Source of the DNA: Flagellimonas oceani
Lineage (GTDB): Bacteria > Bacteroidota > Bacteroidia > Flavobacteriales > Flavobacteriaceae
Direction: 5' to 3'
NCBI RefSeq assembly: GCF_011068285.1
Contig: NZ_CP049616.1
Coordinates: forward strand, 310,001-374,000
DNA length: 64,000 nt
In this document: piece after piece, positions 8,522 through 17,291 of the stretch
Position numbering within the stretch: position 1 is the stretch's first letter
How the letters are laid out: the number at the start of each line of letters is the position of its first letter
Position numbers and translations under genes: made by a program
Notes under the pieces: model-generated
The model's input: only the letters and a program-made list of their open reading frames with translations
Told to the model about the DNA's origin: nothing
The model's database searches: none

Positions 8522-9163
8522 TTATTGTTTCCATTCTTGTGGATTAGATCTCCACTCCAACAGGGTCTTTAATTGTGATTCTTTGATGTAATTGGTCTCA
8601 GATGCCTGTTCGATCAAATGCTCATAATCCGATAGGGTATGGAGTTCAATGCCTTCTTTATCAAAATTTTCCGTGGATACTGGAAAACCATACGTAAAAA
8701 TGGCGATCATTCCCTTTATATCTGCATTTTGTTCCTTGAGGGCCTGTACGGCATTAAGGCTACTGTTGCCGGTGCTTATCAGATCTTCGATGACCACAAC
8801 GCTCTGTCCGGCTTCAAAATAGCCTTCGATTTGATTTTGCCTGCCGTGTTCCTTAGGTTTTGGCCTTACGTAAACAAAGGGCAGCCCCAAGGCTTCGGCC
8901 ACCAAAATACCTATCCCGATGGCACCTGTGGCAACGCCGGCAATAACATCTGGTTTGCCGTACAGGTTCTCTACCTGTTTGGCTATTTCTTCCCTTACAA
9001 AATTCCGAACCTGCGGATAGGACAGCATGATCCTGTTGTCGCAATAAATAGGGGATTTCCAACCCGAAGCCCATGTAAAAGGATTTTCAGGTTCCAACTT
9101 AATTGCATTAATTTGTAATAACAGCTCAGCTGTTTTTTTTGCGATTTGCTTATCTAAAACCAT
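8522..9163 (-). CDS. pyrE: Orotate phosphoribosyltransferase
   Basis: PyrE joins orotate to PRPP to form orotidine 5'-phosphate in pyrimidine synthesis. The 213-residue protein contains the PRPP-binding motif VVVIEDLISTGNSS and the upstream FVYVRPKPKEHG loop, whose lysines contact pyrophosphate; WKSPIYCDNR near residue 35 is the orotate-site region. I chose the ATG at 9163 (MVLDKQIAKKTAELL) because it gives the normal family length; a longer open frame to 9295 would run through the divergent NUDIX gene. The NUDIX start is only 7 bp away, so the two promoters must overlap each other or the genes. Confidence 0.95.
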   Translation of the reverse strand: MVLDKQIAKKTAELLLQINAIKLEPENPFTWASGWKSPIYCDNRIMLSYPQVRNFVREEIAKQVENLYGKPDVIAGVATGAIGIGILVAEALGLPFVYVRPKPKEHGRQNQIEGYFEAGQSVVVIEDLISTGNSSLNAVQALKEQNADIKGMIAIFTYGFPVSTENFDKEGIELHTLSDYEHLIEQASETNYIKESQLKTLLEWRSNPQEWKQ

Positions 9164-9170
9164 TGCGCAA

Positions 9171-9770
9171 ATGTATGAAGTTTTTGTTAATGAGGCTCCA
9201 CTGATTTTAACAAACGAGCGCCCCCAGGATTCCAATGGTAATTTGTTTTCTTTGGATGGTGATTCCATTGTTGAGGCCATAAAACTTTTGTCCAAAAAGA
9301 AAGTAAAAAAGGCTTACCTGTACCATCCGGATGAGAAGAAGATTCTGAAACTTTTTATGCATAAAATACCTGTGGTTGTCGCTGGCGGAGGTTTTGTGAT
9401 CAATAGAAAGGGCAAGGTGCTTTTTATCTTTAGGAATGGAAAATGGGACCTGCCCAAGGGAAAGGTAGATAAAGGCGAGTCGATCGAGAATGCCGCAATT
9501 CGCGAAGTTGAGGAGGAAACTGGCGTTAAAAACCTGGTGATCGAAAGATTTCTACACACCACCTACCATATTTTTAAGCGCAACGGGGAATACCGGTTAA
9601 AACAGACGCACTGGTTCATTATGTCCACCGATTACACGGGCAAATTGTTGCCAGAAAAGTCCGAAGGTATCAAAAAAGTAAAGTGGAAAGGCGCTAGAAA
9701 GACCAAGAAGGCATTAAAAAATTCTTACCATAACATAAAGATATTGTTCGAGGACTGGCCCTTTAATTAG
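9171..9770 (+). CDS. NUDIX hydrolase
   Basis: The 199-residue protein has a complete Nudix box at 97-119 (GX5EX7REVEEETGV pattern), which binds the divalent metal and hydrolyses a nucleoside diphosphate linked to another group. An N-terminal ~65-residue extension (FVNEAPLILTNE, VKKAYLYHP) precedes the AGGGFVINRKGKVLFIFR strand. The substrate cannot be predicted; ADP-ribose-like or dinucleotide substrates are possible. It diverges from pyrE with a 7-bp gap and overlaps the end of the convergent M14 peptidase gene by 8 bp. Confidence 0.85.
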   Translation: MYEVFVNEAPLILTNERPQDSNGNLFSLDGDSIVEAIKLLSKKKVKKAYLYHPDEKKILKLFMHKIPVVVAGGGFVINRKGKVLFIFRNGKWDLPKGKVDKGESIENAAIREVEEETGVKNLVIERFLHTTYHIFKRNGEYRLKQTHWFIMSTDYTGKLLPEKSEGIKKVKWKGARKTKKALKNSYHNIKILFEDWPFN

Positions 9771-11568
9771 GGAGCAGACCTGCGGCTTCGCTGCCTTTTG
9801 CAACTCGGTATATGGGGTAGCTCATGTAGGCTTCCTCAAAATGTTCGGAGCGTTCAAAAATCCAATTGAGCTGTGCGTACCAGTTATTGGCGAAATTGAG
9901 CTCGGCTTCTTTTTTGGCCTCGAACTCCTTTGATAGCAATGAGTCTTGCTGGAGCATTTTAAGTGCAACATCTTCGAAAACGTAGGGAGAAAAACCTTCT
10001 TTGCGTTGCAGAACGGTGTCAAAAAAGTTCCAATTAAAGAAGGAATCTACGCCTTGCGGTTCCAAGGTTTCCATAAGGTACCTTATTCCTGGCTGATGGG
10101 TAGGTATCAATAGGTCACCTTCCCTAAAATGGACTTTTTTGGTGTGCTTTGTGACTTTGGTGTTGGAATGAAGGTAATGTCCTTCGTAAGGGGCATTTCT
10201 TGTATCGTAATCCTCAATGGTGTACTCTTCCACCAAAAGTGTGGTGTCTTTTTTGATGGCCGTGTATTGAATTTTATTGGCATCCAGTCGCTCTATCACT
10301 CGTTTCCAGCTTTTCTTGACAATATAGGCGGCAGGGACTTGCACTGTATCTGCCGGATAAAAATGATCTTGATAAACGGTCTCCTTGGTAAACGGTCTGT
10401 CCCTATTGTATTTTAGCCTTGGAAGCCCGGTGACTTCACTGGTAAGTTGTTCGGCTTCAAACCCTTTAAAGTTAAGGATGGTGGTTTTTGTGGTGTCCAC
10501 CTGCCAATTAAAATAGTATTCGGAAAGGTCCAGATTGTTCTCCAGTGTCTCTTTTCGTAAGGTTTTGATTTTTTCGTGCTCTGCCTCGACTACCTCTATC
10601 AAACTCTGCATTAGGGCGTAAGTCCCCTCCACACGTTGTTTGTAAGGTTTTAGCATGTGCGTTTCCACCATTAGCCCCAATGTGCTCCATAATGTGGTGT
10701 ATCCCGTGGAATATCTTGGATGGTCCATAAACTGGCTGAATCCCTCCTCTGGGGGCATATTAAAAACATTTACGTAGGGTGTAATGCCCCATTCCTTATC
10801 GGCCAACGAATCCTCAAGGTTCGGCATAAGGGTATCATGAAGGTATTTGCCCATTTCACCGCCCAATTTGTTGTGCTGGGTAAAAAGATGGGTCAAAGTA
10901 TATTGATAATCCGCGCCATTGCTCACATGGTTGTCCACAAAAACATCGGGTTTTACCGTATGGAATATTTGTGCGAAGGTCTTGGCATTTTCGGTATCCA
11001 TTTTAATAAAATCCCTATTAAGGTCATAATTGCGGGCATTGCCACGGAAACCATATTCCAACGGGCCGTTCTGGTTGGCCCTTGTGGTGGAGTTTCGGTT
11101 GAGCGAACCACCAACATTGTATATGGGTATGGTAACAAGTACGGTATTCTCGGGCATTTCCAGTTTGCCGGTGGCAAGGTCACGATATAGCATCATGGTG
11201 GCATCAATGCCATCGCTTTCCCCGGGGTGTATGCCGTTATTTATTAGGATGATCGATTTTTCCTTGCGGATGTTCTCATAATTAAAATCCCCATCAGGAT
11301 TAAAGGTGACCGTATGCAACGGCAAACCACTATCCGTTTTCCCTATCGTATGAATATTGATCTCCGGAAAATCGCGGGCCAGGGTGATGTAGTAGTCAAT
11401 GGTCTGTTTATAGGTAGCGGTTTCTTTCCCGTCCGACAGCTCAAAATGGGTGGGGTACGATGATTTTTCGTCCTGTGTTTCGGATTCACAGGAGATCAAT
11501 AGAAACAGGGCCGTAAAAAAAACAATGTACTTCACAATAACTCGGGAACTTTGGTTGGTGCCAAACAT
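9763..11568 (-). CDS. M14 family zinc carboxypeptidase-like lipoprotein
   Basis: This 601-residue protein begins with a type II signal peptide (hydrophobic VIVKYIVFFTALFLLIS then Cys27), so it is lipid-anchored outside the inner membrane. The M14 zinc ligands are His114 and Glu117 (NNGIHPGESDG) and His214 (DNHVSNGADY); the conserved RNYDLNRDFIK lies at 179-189, and VETHMLKPY may hold the catalytic glutamate. The remaining C-terminal ~270 residues are of unknown fold. M14 enzymes remove C-terminal residues or cut amide bonds in peptides or cell wall. A role in peptide scavenging is an inference. A -7 box (11583-11590) lies 14 bp upstream. Confidence 0.85.
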   Translation of the reverse strand: MFGTNQSSRVIVKYIVFFTALFLLISCESETQDEKSSYPTHFELSDGKETATYKQTIDYYITLARDFPEINIHTIGKTDSGLPLHTVTFNPDGDFNYENIRKEKSIILINNGIHPGESDGIDATMMLYRDLATGKLEMPENTVLVTIPIYNVGGSLNRNSTTRANQNGPLEYGFRGNARNYDLNRDFIKMDTENAKTFAQIFHTVKPDVFVDNHVSNGADYQYTLTHLFTQHNKLGGEMGKYLHDTLMPNLEDSLADKEWGITPYVNVFNMPPEEGFSQFMDHPRYSTGYTTLWSTLGLMVETHMLKPYKQRVEGTYALMQSLIEVVEAEHEKIKTLRKETLENNLDLSEYYFNWQVDTTKTTILNFKGFEAEQLTSEVTGLPRLKYNRDRPFTKETVYQDHFYPADTVQVPAAYIVKKSWKRVIERLDANKIQYTAIKKDTTLLVEEYTIEDYDTRNAPYEGHYLHSNTKVTKHTKKVHFREGDLLIPTHQPGIRYLMETLEPQGVDSFFNWNFFDTVLQRKEGFSPYVFEDVALKMLQQDSLLSKEFEAKKEAELNFANNWYAQLNWIFERSEHFEEAYMSYPIYRVAKGSEAAGLLPN

Positions 11569-11582
11569 CTGTTTTGCTGCGC

Positions 11583-11590
11583 CAAAAATA
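11583..11590 (-). promoter_or_regulatory. -7 box TATTTTTG of the M14 peptidase gene
   Basis: A minus-strand TAnnTTTG match 14 bp before the M14 start codon, in the 36-bp gap to the response regulator gene. The -33 region is not convincing. Confidence 0.4.
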
Positions 11591-11604
11591 CGGAATATTA
11601 TAAT

Positions 11605-12018
11605 TTATGAAGCTACATTGATACAGCCAAGATGATTTGGTTCGATTTTAAAAAGGGGTTTGTTCGTAAAGTTGAGCGCATAGGGACACCTGTCCTTGAA
11701 ACTGTTCCACTTTTTGTGGTCCAGTGGATCAATGGAAGAAGTGATCATGTTGATGATGATATGATCATTGATGTCCAATTCTATGAGCTCGTCAAGAAAT
11801 TCCCAGCCATCCATAATGGGCATGTTGATGTCCAGAAATATGACATCGGGAATCGGTTTTTTTGATTCGTGCCTTTCCAACAGCGCATCAAAGGCTTCTT
11901 TGCCGTTCTGAAAAATCTGTATATCCTCACATTCAGCAGCGGATTTCAACATTTTTTTTATGCCAAATACCGTGATGGGGTCATCATCCACAATAAAAAT
12001 AGAACTAATTTTCTTCAT
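11605..12018 (-). CDS. Single-domain response regulator
   Basis: The 137 residues form one receiver domain and nothing else. The acidic pocket is D11-D12-D13 (IFIVDDDP), the phosphoacceptor is D63 (FLDINMPIMDG), S94/S95 stand at the switch position and K120-P121 is the conserved lysine-proline. With no output domain it must act by protein contact, like CheY, or pass the phosphate on. Its ATG lies inside the last codons of the histidine kinase gene (14-bp overlap), so the two are translationally coupled and almost certainly a cognate pair. Confidence 0.93.
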   Translation of the reverse strand: MKKISSIFIVDDDPITVFGIKKMLKSAAECEDIQIFQNGKEAFDALLERHESKKPIPDVIFLDINMPIMDGWEFLDELIELDINDHIIINMITSSIDPLDHKKWNSFKDRCPYALNFTNKPLFKIEPNHLGCINVAS

Positions 12019-13831
12019 TAAAACTTACATTGAATGTAGTGCCTCTATCAACTTCGCTCTGCACTGTTATACTTCCGCCCATGGCCTCAATTTGATTCTT
12101 TACCAGGTAAAGACCAAAACCTTTGGCATCTTTTCTGTTATGGAACGTCTTGTACATTCCAAAAATTTTATTCCCGTACTTGTCAAGGTCAATGCCCATG
12201 CCGTTGTCGGAAATGCTCAGTTGGGTTCCCTCTGGGGACTTGACTGCGTTAATGGTTATCAAAGGTGGCCGGTCGGGGTTTTTGTACTTTATTGCGTTGG
12301 ATATTAGGTTTATTAAAATACTGTCAAGATAGGCGGGTACACTTTTTACCTCTATGCTTTTGTCTATGTTGTTGATGATTTCGGCATTGCTTTTTTCCAA
12401 TAGGGCGGATAGGTTCTGTATGGCCTTTTGGATGCTTTGGTCTAGGTTGACCGGTTTTTTGGTCACTGATGCATTGGTGTTTACATCGACCACTTGATTA
12501 AGGTTGCCAAGGGTCTCCAAAAGGTTGTCGGAAGCTTGGGAGAGCATCGCAATGATGCGTTTTCTTTCGTCGGTATCTTTTTCCGAGTTCAAAAACTCCA
12601 ATAGCATGGAAAAGTTGGCGGAATGTGATCTTAGGTTATGGGAGACGATGTGCGCAAAACTGATAAGTTTTTGGTTTTGGTTAGAGACAACATCGATCAA
12701 GTTGCGCAATTGTTCCTCTTTTTTCTTCATGGAGGTAATGTCGAGGCTCATGCCAATGAGCCCGCATACTTTTCCATCCAGATCAAAATATGGAATTTTG
12801 GATGTTAAAAAATAGGTGGCCTTACCGTTAAGGGTGCTTTTGGTTTCCTTCCCGATCATCGGGGTCAGGTTTTTCATTACAGCCAGGTCTTCTTCCCTCG
12901 AAATGTTGGCGACTTCATTTGTGTAGAATTCAAAATCTGTCCTGCCCACAATGTCTTCGGCCTTTTTGCCCAAATATGTGCACTCACTTTTATTGACCAA
13001 TATTTTTCTGGATTCCAAGTCCTTCACATAAACGTTCAATGGAAGGCTATCGACCATGGTAGACAATAGTTGTTGGTGTTCCTTTACTTTGGTCTCTGCC
13101 TCTACATGATCGTGAATATCCTTGATGGTGCCGAACAATTTGACGACTTTTCCATCGCTAAGAAAGGGCTTTCCTGTAATTCTGACCCATCTTTCCTCAC
13201 CGTTGAAGGTGGTGATCAATAATTTGGCATCGTAGGATTGATGTTGTGTGATGGCCTTGTGGAAAAGCATGGAAACTTTGTTCCTGCTGTATCCCGGCTG
13301 GAAAAATTCAATCGCCTCGATTGTGGTGGGTTCATAACACACCGGAACTTGGTGTATCCGTTTTGTTTCCTTGCACCAAGTCAGTTTTTCGGTTTCAGTT
13401 TCATATTCCCACCATCCGGTTTTGGATACTTCTACCTTGGTTTCAAGAATGTTGTTGAGCCAATCGATTTCCTGTTGTTTTTTTACTTCGGAAGTAATAT
13501 CATCCGTCTGTACAATGGTGCCTACCACATTCTCTTTTTCATCGAACCAAGGGGCAAAATAACTTTTGTAATGTCTACTAAGATTATTTTTCACCACTGT
13601 ATGTTCAACGGTAAAGGTCTTACTTTTCTTAAGCTGTTGCTTTAGGTCCAAAGCCTTGGGATAGAGCGGAAAAATCTTGGTTTGGTGATTGTTGTCCTGC
13701 GGGGGCAGTCCAAAAATATCGAGCCAAGAACTGGAAGCGTCCAACAGGATGCCTTTTTTGCATAGAAGTGCAGTTGCCTTTGGCAACTGTTTCAATAAAT
13801 AAAACTGGTCAACTCTTTCAACTGCTTTCAA
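12005..13831 (-). CDS. Soluble three-PAS sensor histidine kinase
   Basis: The 608-residue kinase has no membrane segment. Three PAS-like domains are visible at about 10-115, 130-245 (with WEYETETEKLTWCKE) and 255-370 (LPLNVYVKDLESRKIL, a typical PAS sequence). The dimerisation helix has the phosphoacceptor H398 in IVSHNLRSHSANF. The ATPase domain shows the N box NLISNAIKYK (508-517), DNGMGI (542-547) and the G2 box GFGLYLV (571-577). It therefore senses a cytoplasmic signal, unknown which. The only usable start in frame is TTG at 13831; an in-frame stop lies upstream. The response regulator follows with a 14-bp overlap. The 193 bp upstream hold no promoter I can call. Confidence 0.9.
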   Translation of the reverse strand: MKAVERVDQFYLLKQLPKATALLCKKGILLDASSSWLDIFGLPPQDNNHQTKIFPLYPKALDLKQQLKKSKTFTVEHTVVKNNLSRHYKSYFAPWFDEKENVVGTIVQTDDITSEVKKQQEIDWLNNILETKVEVSKTGWWEYETETEKLTWCKETKRIHQVPVCYEPTTIEAIEFFQPGYSRNKVSMLFHKAITQHQSYDAKLLITTFNGEERWVRITGKPFLSDGKVVKLFGTIKDIHDHVEAETKVKEHQQLLSTMVDSLPLNVYVKDLESRKILVNKSECTYLGKKAEDIVGRTDFEFYTNEVANISREEDLAVMKNLTPMIGKETKSTLNGKATYFLTSKIPYFDLDGKVCGLIGMSLDITSMKKKEEQLRNLIDVVSNQNQKLISFAHIVSHNLRSHSANFSMLLEFLNSEKDTDERKRIIAMLSQASDNLLETLGNLNQVVDVNTNASVTKKPVNLDQSIQKAIQNLSALLEKSNAEIINNIDKSIEVKSVPAYLDSILINLISNAIKYKNPDRPPLITINAVKSPEGTQLSISDNGMGIDLDKYGNKIFGMYKTFHNRKDAKGFGLYLVKNQIEAMGGSITVQSEVDRGTTFNVSFNEEN

Positions 13832-14024
13832 AACTCGGGGGTGTTTAAAAAACGTTCTACCTCTCAGAAATTTCAGACTAAACTATGATTATTGACCAAC
13901 ACAACGCACTTAATGTTGCGAAAGCAATAATTCATGTGGTATTCAAAAGGCTGGACATGGTTTACTAAATATAGAAAAGAAAGAAACCACCTACAAAAAA
14001 AATCGACCAAATGAACTTTTGTAA

Positions 14025-14480
14025 TTACTTGACCACCACGGTTTCGGGAACCAATCCCGTATAATCTCCACCGTTTCGTATTACATCGCGAACAATGGAT
14101 GAACTGATGTAGGATTTTCCGGAGGATGTCAACAGGAACACGGTTTCGATTTCGGAGAGCTTTCTATTGGTGTGGGCAATCGCTTTTTCAAACTCAAAAT
14201 CCGCCGGATTGCGCAACCCCCTGAGAATAAAGGTGGCATCTATTTTTTTACAGAAGTCGACGGTCATGCCCTTGTAGGTGGTCACTTTGATTTTAGGCTC
14301 ATCTTTAAATGCATCCTCGATGAACTTTACCCTTTCTTCCAAGGTAAACATGTAATTTTTGTCGGCATTGATTCCTATGGCGATGACCAGTTCGTCAAAA
14401 AGGGTCACGCCTCTTTTAATAATATCGTAATGCCCTAAAGTGAGTGGGTCGAAGGAACCGGGGAACAATGCGCGTCTCAT
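14025..14480 (-). CDS. coaD: Pantetheine-phosphate adenylyltransferase
   Basis: CoaD transfers AMP from ATP to 4'-phosphopantetheine, the next-to-last step of coenzyme A synthesis. The 151-residue protein has the nucleotidyltransferase motif ALFPGSFDPLTLGHYDII (TxGH at 14-17), the GLRNPADFEFE segment and the C-terminal ISSSIVRDV motif. The length is normal. It follows ddl by 33 bp on the same strand and is probably co-transcribed with it; this coaD-ddl pairing beside a PASTA protein and rluD is common in Bacteroidota. Confidence 0.96.
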   Translation of the reverse strand: MRRALFPGSFDPLTLGHYDIIKRGVTLFDELVIAIGINADKNYMFTLEERVKFIEDAFKDEPKIKVTTYKGMTVDFCKKIDATFILRGLRNPADFEFEKAIAHTNRKLSEIETVFLLTSSGKSYISSSIVRDVIRNGGDYTGLVPETVVVK

Positions 14481-14513
14481 GTTGTGGTTTAAAGTTTCTT
14501 AAAAATACGGTTT

Positions 14514-15488
14514 CTATCGCAAAGCTTCAACAATGGCACTGTCAAATAACTCTTCAAGTGAAATTCCTGCGGTTTTTGCCTGTTGCGGCAATAGGCTCTC
14601 TTCCGTTAACCCAGGGGTCGTGTTTATTTCGAGCAGATGAGGCACATCGCCGATAAAAATAAATTCGCTACGGGTATAGCCTTTCAGCCCAAGGGTCTTA
14701 TAAATAAATTCAGCCAATTGCCTTACGTTCGATTCCTGCTTTTCTGAAATCCTTGCAGGGGTTATCTCCTGTGATTTGCCCAAATATTTGGCCTCAAAAT
14801 CAAAAAAATCGTTCTCCGAGATAATCTCTGTGGCCGGCAGTACGGTAACCTCGTTGTTGAAAGTGATCACACCGACCGAAACTTCCGTGCCGTCCAAAAA
14901 GGATTCGATGATGATTTGTGAATCTTCCTTAAAAGCCGTTGCTATGGCATTGGCCAAGTCTGCTTTGTTGTGCACTTTTGAAACACCGTAGCTGCTTCCG
15001 GCCCTATTGGCTTTTACAAAACAGGGCAGCCCAACCTTGTCCACAATGGCATCGTCATCCACTGTTTGTCCCTTGTTCAGATAATAGGATGTGGCGCAAG
15101 GTATTCCGTAGGGTTTTAGAGTGCTCAAAAGATCACGTTTGTTGAACGTGAGAGCAGCTTCATAATGATCGCAAGAGGTATGCGGCATTCCCAGAAGCTC
15201 AAAATACGCCTGCATGAGCCCATCTTCTCCCGGAGTTCCATGGATCGCATTGAAAACACAATCAAATTGAACTTTTTTGCCATGTATCCCAACACTGAAA
15301 TCGGACCGCTCTACGGCATGTTCCTGTTCCAATTCATCCAAATAGTACCATCGATACTTGGTAATCACAATCCGGTAAGGATTATATTTTTCCCTGTCCA
15401 AATATTTGTGCACCACATTTCCGCTCTTAATGGAAATATTGTGCTCACTGGAATAGCCGCCCATAATGATGGCAATGTTCTTTTTCAT
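14514..15488 (-). CDS. ddl: D-alanine--D-alanine ligase
   Basis: Ddl uses ATP to join two D-alanines for peptidoglycan precursors. The 324-residue ATP-grasp enzyme shows the family start IIMGGYSSEHNISIKSG, the HGTPGEDGLMQAYFELLG motif, CFVKANRAGSSYGV (ATP lysine), EVSVGVI, and the C-terminal metal-site stretch LEINTTPGLTEESLLPQQA. The length fits. It is divergent from the PASTA gene and upstream of coaD. Confidence 0.97.
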   Translation of the reverse strand: MKKNIAIIMGGYSSEHNISIKSGNVVHKYLDREKYNPYRIVITKYRWYYLDELEQEHAVERSDFSVGIHGKKVQFDCVFNAIHGTPGEDGLMQAYFELLGMPHTSCDHYEAALTFNKRDLLSTLKPYGIPCATSYYLNKGQTVDDDAIVDKVGLPCFVKANRAGSSYGVSKVHNKADLANAIATAFKEDSQIIIESFLDGTEVSVGVITFNNEVTVLPATEIISENDFFDFEAKYLGKSQEITPARISEKQESNVRQLAEFIYKTLGLKGYTRSEFIFIGDVPHLLEINTTPGLTEESLLPQQAKTAGISLEELFDSAIVEALR

Positions 15489-15540
15489 TGTATAATAAAA
15501 TAACGCAAAGCCAAAATAAAGAAAAAAGGGCTGGCTTTCC

Positions 15541-15548
15541 TATATTTG
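15541..15548 (+). promoter_or_regulatory. -7 box TATATTTG of the PASTA-rluD operon
   Basis: A perfect TAnnTTTG match, 10 bp before the GTG and 19 bp before the ATG that could start the PASTA gene. The ~20 bp upstream have no clear TTG. The position supports a very short 5' leader. Confidence 0.5.
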
Positions 15549-15558
15549 TTCCGATAAG

Positions 15559-16155
15559 GTGAACTACATGAAAAATTTTTTCAACTTTTTAAAGAGCAAG
15601 ACTTTTTTGATTCAATTGGGATTGGCGGTCGTTGCAATTCTGGTTTTGGTCTTTGTTGCTTTACAGTGGCTCAAGAGCACCACGAACCACGGTGAATTTG
15701 TTGAGGTGCCGGACTTTTCCAAAATGTCGGTTTCGGAGATGCGCAAGGCCGTGGAGGATGCCGGACTTAGATATCAAGTTTTGGATTCGTCGGAATATAA
15801 TCCCGATTACCCACGGTTCTCCATTTTGGAACAAAATCCACCCGCAGGAAACAAGGTGAAGTCCAACCGTAAAATATATTTTACCGTAAACCCATCAGGT
15901 TATAAAAAGGTAAGCGTGCCGGATATTGTGCAAGTTACCCAAAGAAATGCGGCTTCTATGTTGAAGGCGGTGGGACTGGAAGTGGAACGAGTGACCTATA
16001 TTGACGAACTGGGCAAGGATATGGTTTACCGAATGAAGCATAAGGGGAAGTATATTAAACCTGGCGACCGATTGCCCAAAACATCCAAAGTGGAATTGAT
16101 CTGTGGCAACGGTACCATTCCGGGAAGCGCAAGGGTACAGGCAGAATCCAATTAA
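15559..16155 (+). CDS. PASTA domain-containing membrane protein
   Basis: The 198-residue protein has a short cytoplasmic N-terminus, one membrane span (about 12-33, FLIQLGLAVVAILVLVFVAL) and two extracytoplasmic PASTA repeats (about 45-115, VEVPDFSKMSVSEM to VNPSG; and 118-190, VSVPDIVQVTQRNA onward). PASTA domains bind peptidoglycan fragments in PBPs and Ser/Thr kinases, but no kinase or transpeptidase domain is attached here. The listed start is GTG 15559; ATG 15568 (MKNFFNFL) is equally plausible. Its stop is one base before the rluD start, so the two are an operon, and ddl is divergent beside it; the neighbourhood suggests a cell-wall link. Confidence 0.88.
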   Translation: MNYMKNFFNFLKSKTFLIQLGLAVVAILVLVFVALQWLKSTTNHGEFVEVPDFSKMSVSEMRKAVEDAGLRYQVLDSSEYNPDYPRFSILEQNPPAGNKVKSNRKIYFTVNPSGYKKVSVPDIVQVTQRNAASMLKAVGLEVERVTYIDELGKDMVYRMKHKGKYIKPGDRLPKTSKVELICGNGTIPGSARVQAESN

Positions 16156-16156
16156 A

Positions 16157-17203
16157 ATGGATATTTCGGATAATCAAGAAGACTTTTCCCAGGACGACCT
16201 TTCGCAGGACGACCTCTATGAGCACCATGGTTTTACCGCCTCCAAGGGCCAAGAGCCATTGCGTGTGGATAAATTTTTGATGAACTTTATTGAGAACGCT
16301 ACACGGAACAAAATCCAACAGGCCGCTAAAAAAGGCCATATCTGGGTCAATGGTTCCATTGTTAAGCAGAACTATAAAGTAAAGGCCGGGGACGAGGTCA
16401 AGGTGATGTTCGAGCATCCGCCCTATGAGTTTTTGTTGACACCGGAGAACATTCCCTTGGATATTGTTTATGAAGATGACGTGCTCTTGGTGGTGAACAA
16501 ACCTGCGGGCATGGTAGTGCATCCCGGGCACGGAAATTATTCCGGTACTTTGATCAATGCATTGGTCTATCATTTTGAGAACCTTCCCAACAACAGTTCC
16601 GATAGGCCTGGGTTGGTACACCGTATTGATAAGGACACCTCTGGTTTATTGGTGATTGCCAAAACAGAGTCGGCCATGACCCATTTGGCGCAGCAGTTCT
16701 TTGATAAAACCAGTGAACGTGAATATGTGGCCTTGGTTTGGGGCAATGTTGAAGGGGATGAAGGAACCATTGAGGGCCATATTGCCCGTAACCCCAAAAA
16801 TCGTTTGCAGATGATGGTCTTTCCCGATGGAAGCGATGGCAAGGAAGCAGTTACCCATTACAAGGTCATCGAACGTTTGGGATATGTTACATTGGTTTCC
16901 TGTAAGTTGGAAACAGGTAGAACCCACCAAATTCGGGTGCACATGAAATACATTGGGCACACACTTTTTAATGATGAGCGCTACGGTGGCGACAAAATTC
17001 TAAAGGGCACCACTTTTACCAAATACAAGCAATTTGTTGAAAATGCCTTTAAGACATTGCCGCGACAAGCTTTGCATGCCAAAACCCTCGGTTTTGAGCA
17101 TCCCGTTACCGGTGAGTTTATGCGATTTGATTCCGAACTGCCTGAAGATATGGTTAATGGAATCGAGAAGTGGCGTGGCTATGCCAAACATCACGAATCA
17201 TAG
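16157..17203 (+). CDS. rluD: RluA-family 23S rRNA pseudouridine synthase (RluD-like)
   Basis: The 348-residue enzyme turns uridines of 23S rRNA into pseudouridine. An S4 RNA-binding domain (about 35-90, LRVDKFLMNFIENATRNKI) leads into the catalytic domain, where HRIDKDTSGLLVIAKT holds the catalytic aspartate; KLETGRTHQIRVHMKYIGH and the LHAKTLGFEHPVTGE motif follow. I use ATG 16157 (MDISDNQEDFSQDD), which follows the PASTA stop by one base; an earlier in-frame start would overlap that gene by 50 bp. The acidic, Q/D-rich first 30 residues vary in the family. RluD-type specificity (helix 69) is inferred from the S4 domain and length. Confidence 0.92.
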   Translation: MDISDNQEDFSQDDLSQDDLYEHHGFTASKGQEPLRVDKFLMNFIENATRNKIQQAAKKGHIWVNGSIVKQNYKVKAGDEVKVMFEHPPYEFLLTPENIPLDIVYEDDVLLVVNKPAGMVVHPGHGNYSGTLINALVYHFENLPNNSSDRPGLVHRIDKDTSGLLVIAKTESAMTHLAQQFFDKTSEREYVALVWGNVEGDEGTIEGHIARNPKNRLQMMVFPDGSDGKEAVTHYKVIERLGYVTLVSCKLETGRTHQIRVHMKYIGHTLFNDERYGGDKILKGTTFTKYKQFVENAFKTLPRQALHAKTLGFEHPVTGEFMRFDSELPEDMVNGIEKWRGYAKHHES

Positions 17204-17208
17204 CTTTC

Positions 17209-17226
17209 TTCAATCTTAAGATTGAA
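17209..17226. repeat. 18-bp perfect palindrome after rluD
   Basis: TTCAATCTTAAGATTGAA reads the same on both strands and begins 6 bp after the rluD stop. No T-run follows, so it is not a typical intrinsic terminator. It may be a regulator site for yaaA or a processing hairpin. Confidence 0.4.
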
Positions 17227-17291
17227 AACACCATTGGAATGCCCTTCCAAAAAAGGAAAAACCTCGCTATTTTTACAAAAATCAGAAGAAA

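Noticed and set aside
13832-14024. Small RNA or short gene in the 193-bp gap between coaD and the kinase gene
   Set aside because: Only a tiny TTGC-GAAA-GCAA hairpin is seen, with no promoter, terminator or reading frame that stands out.
17209-17226. Palindrome after rluD as a terminator
   Set aside because: No T-run follows on either strand within a few bases.
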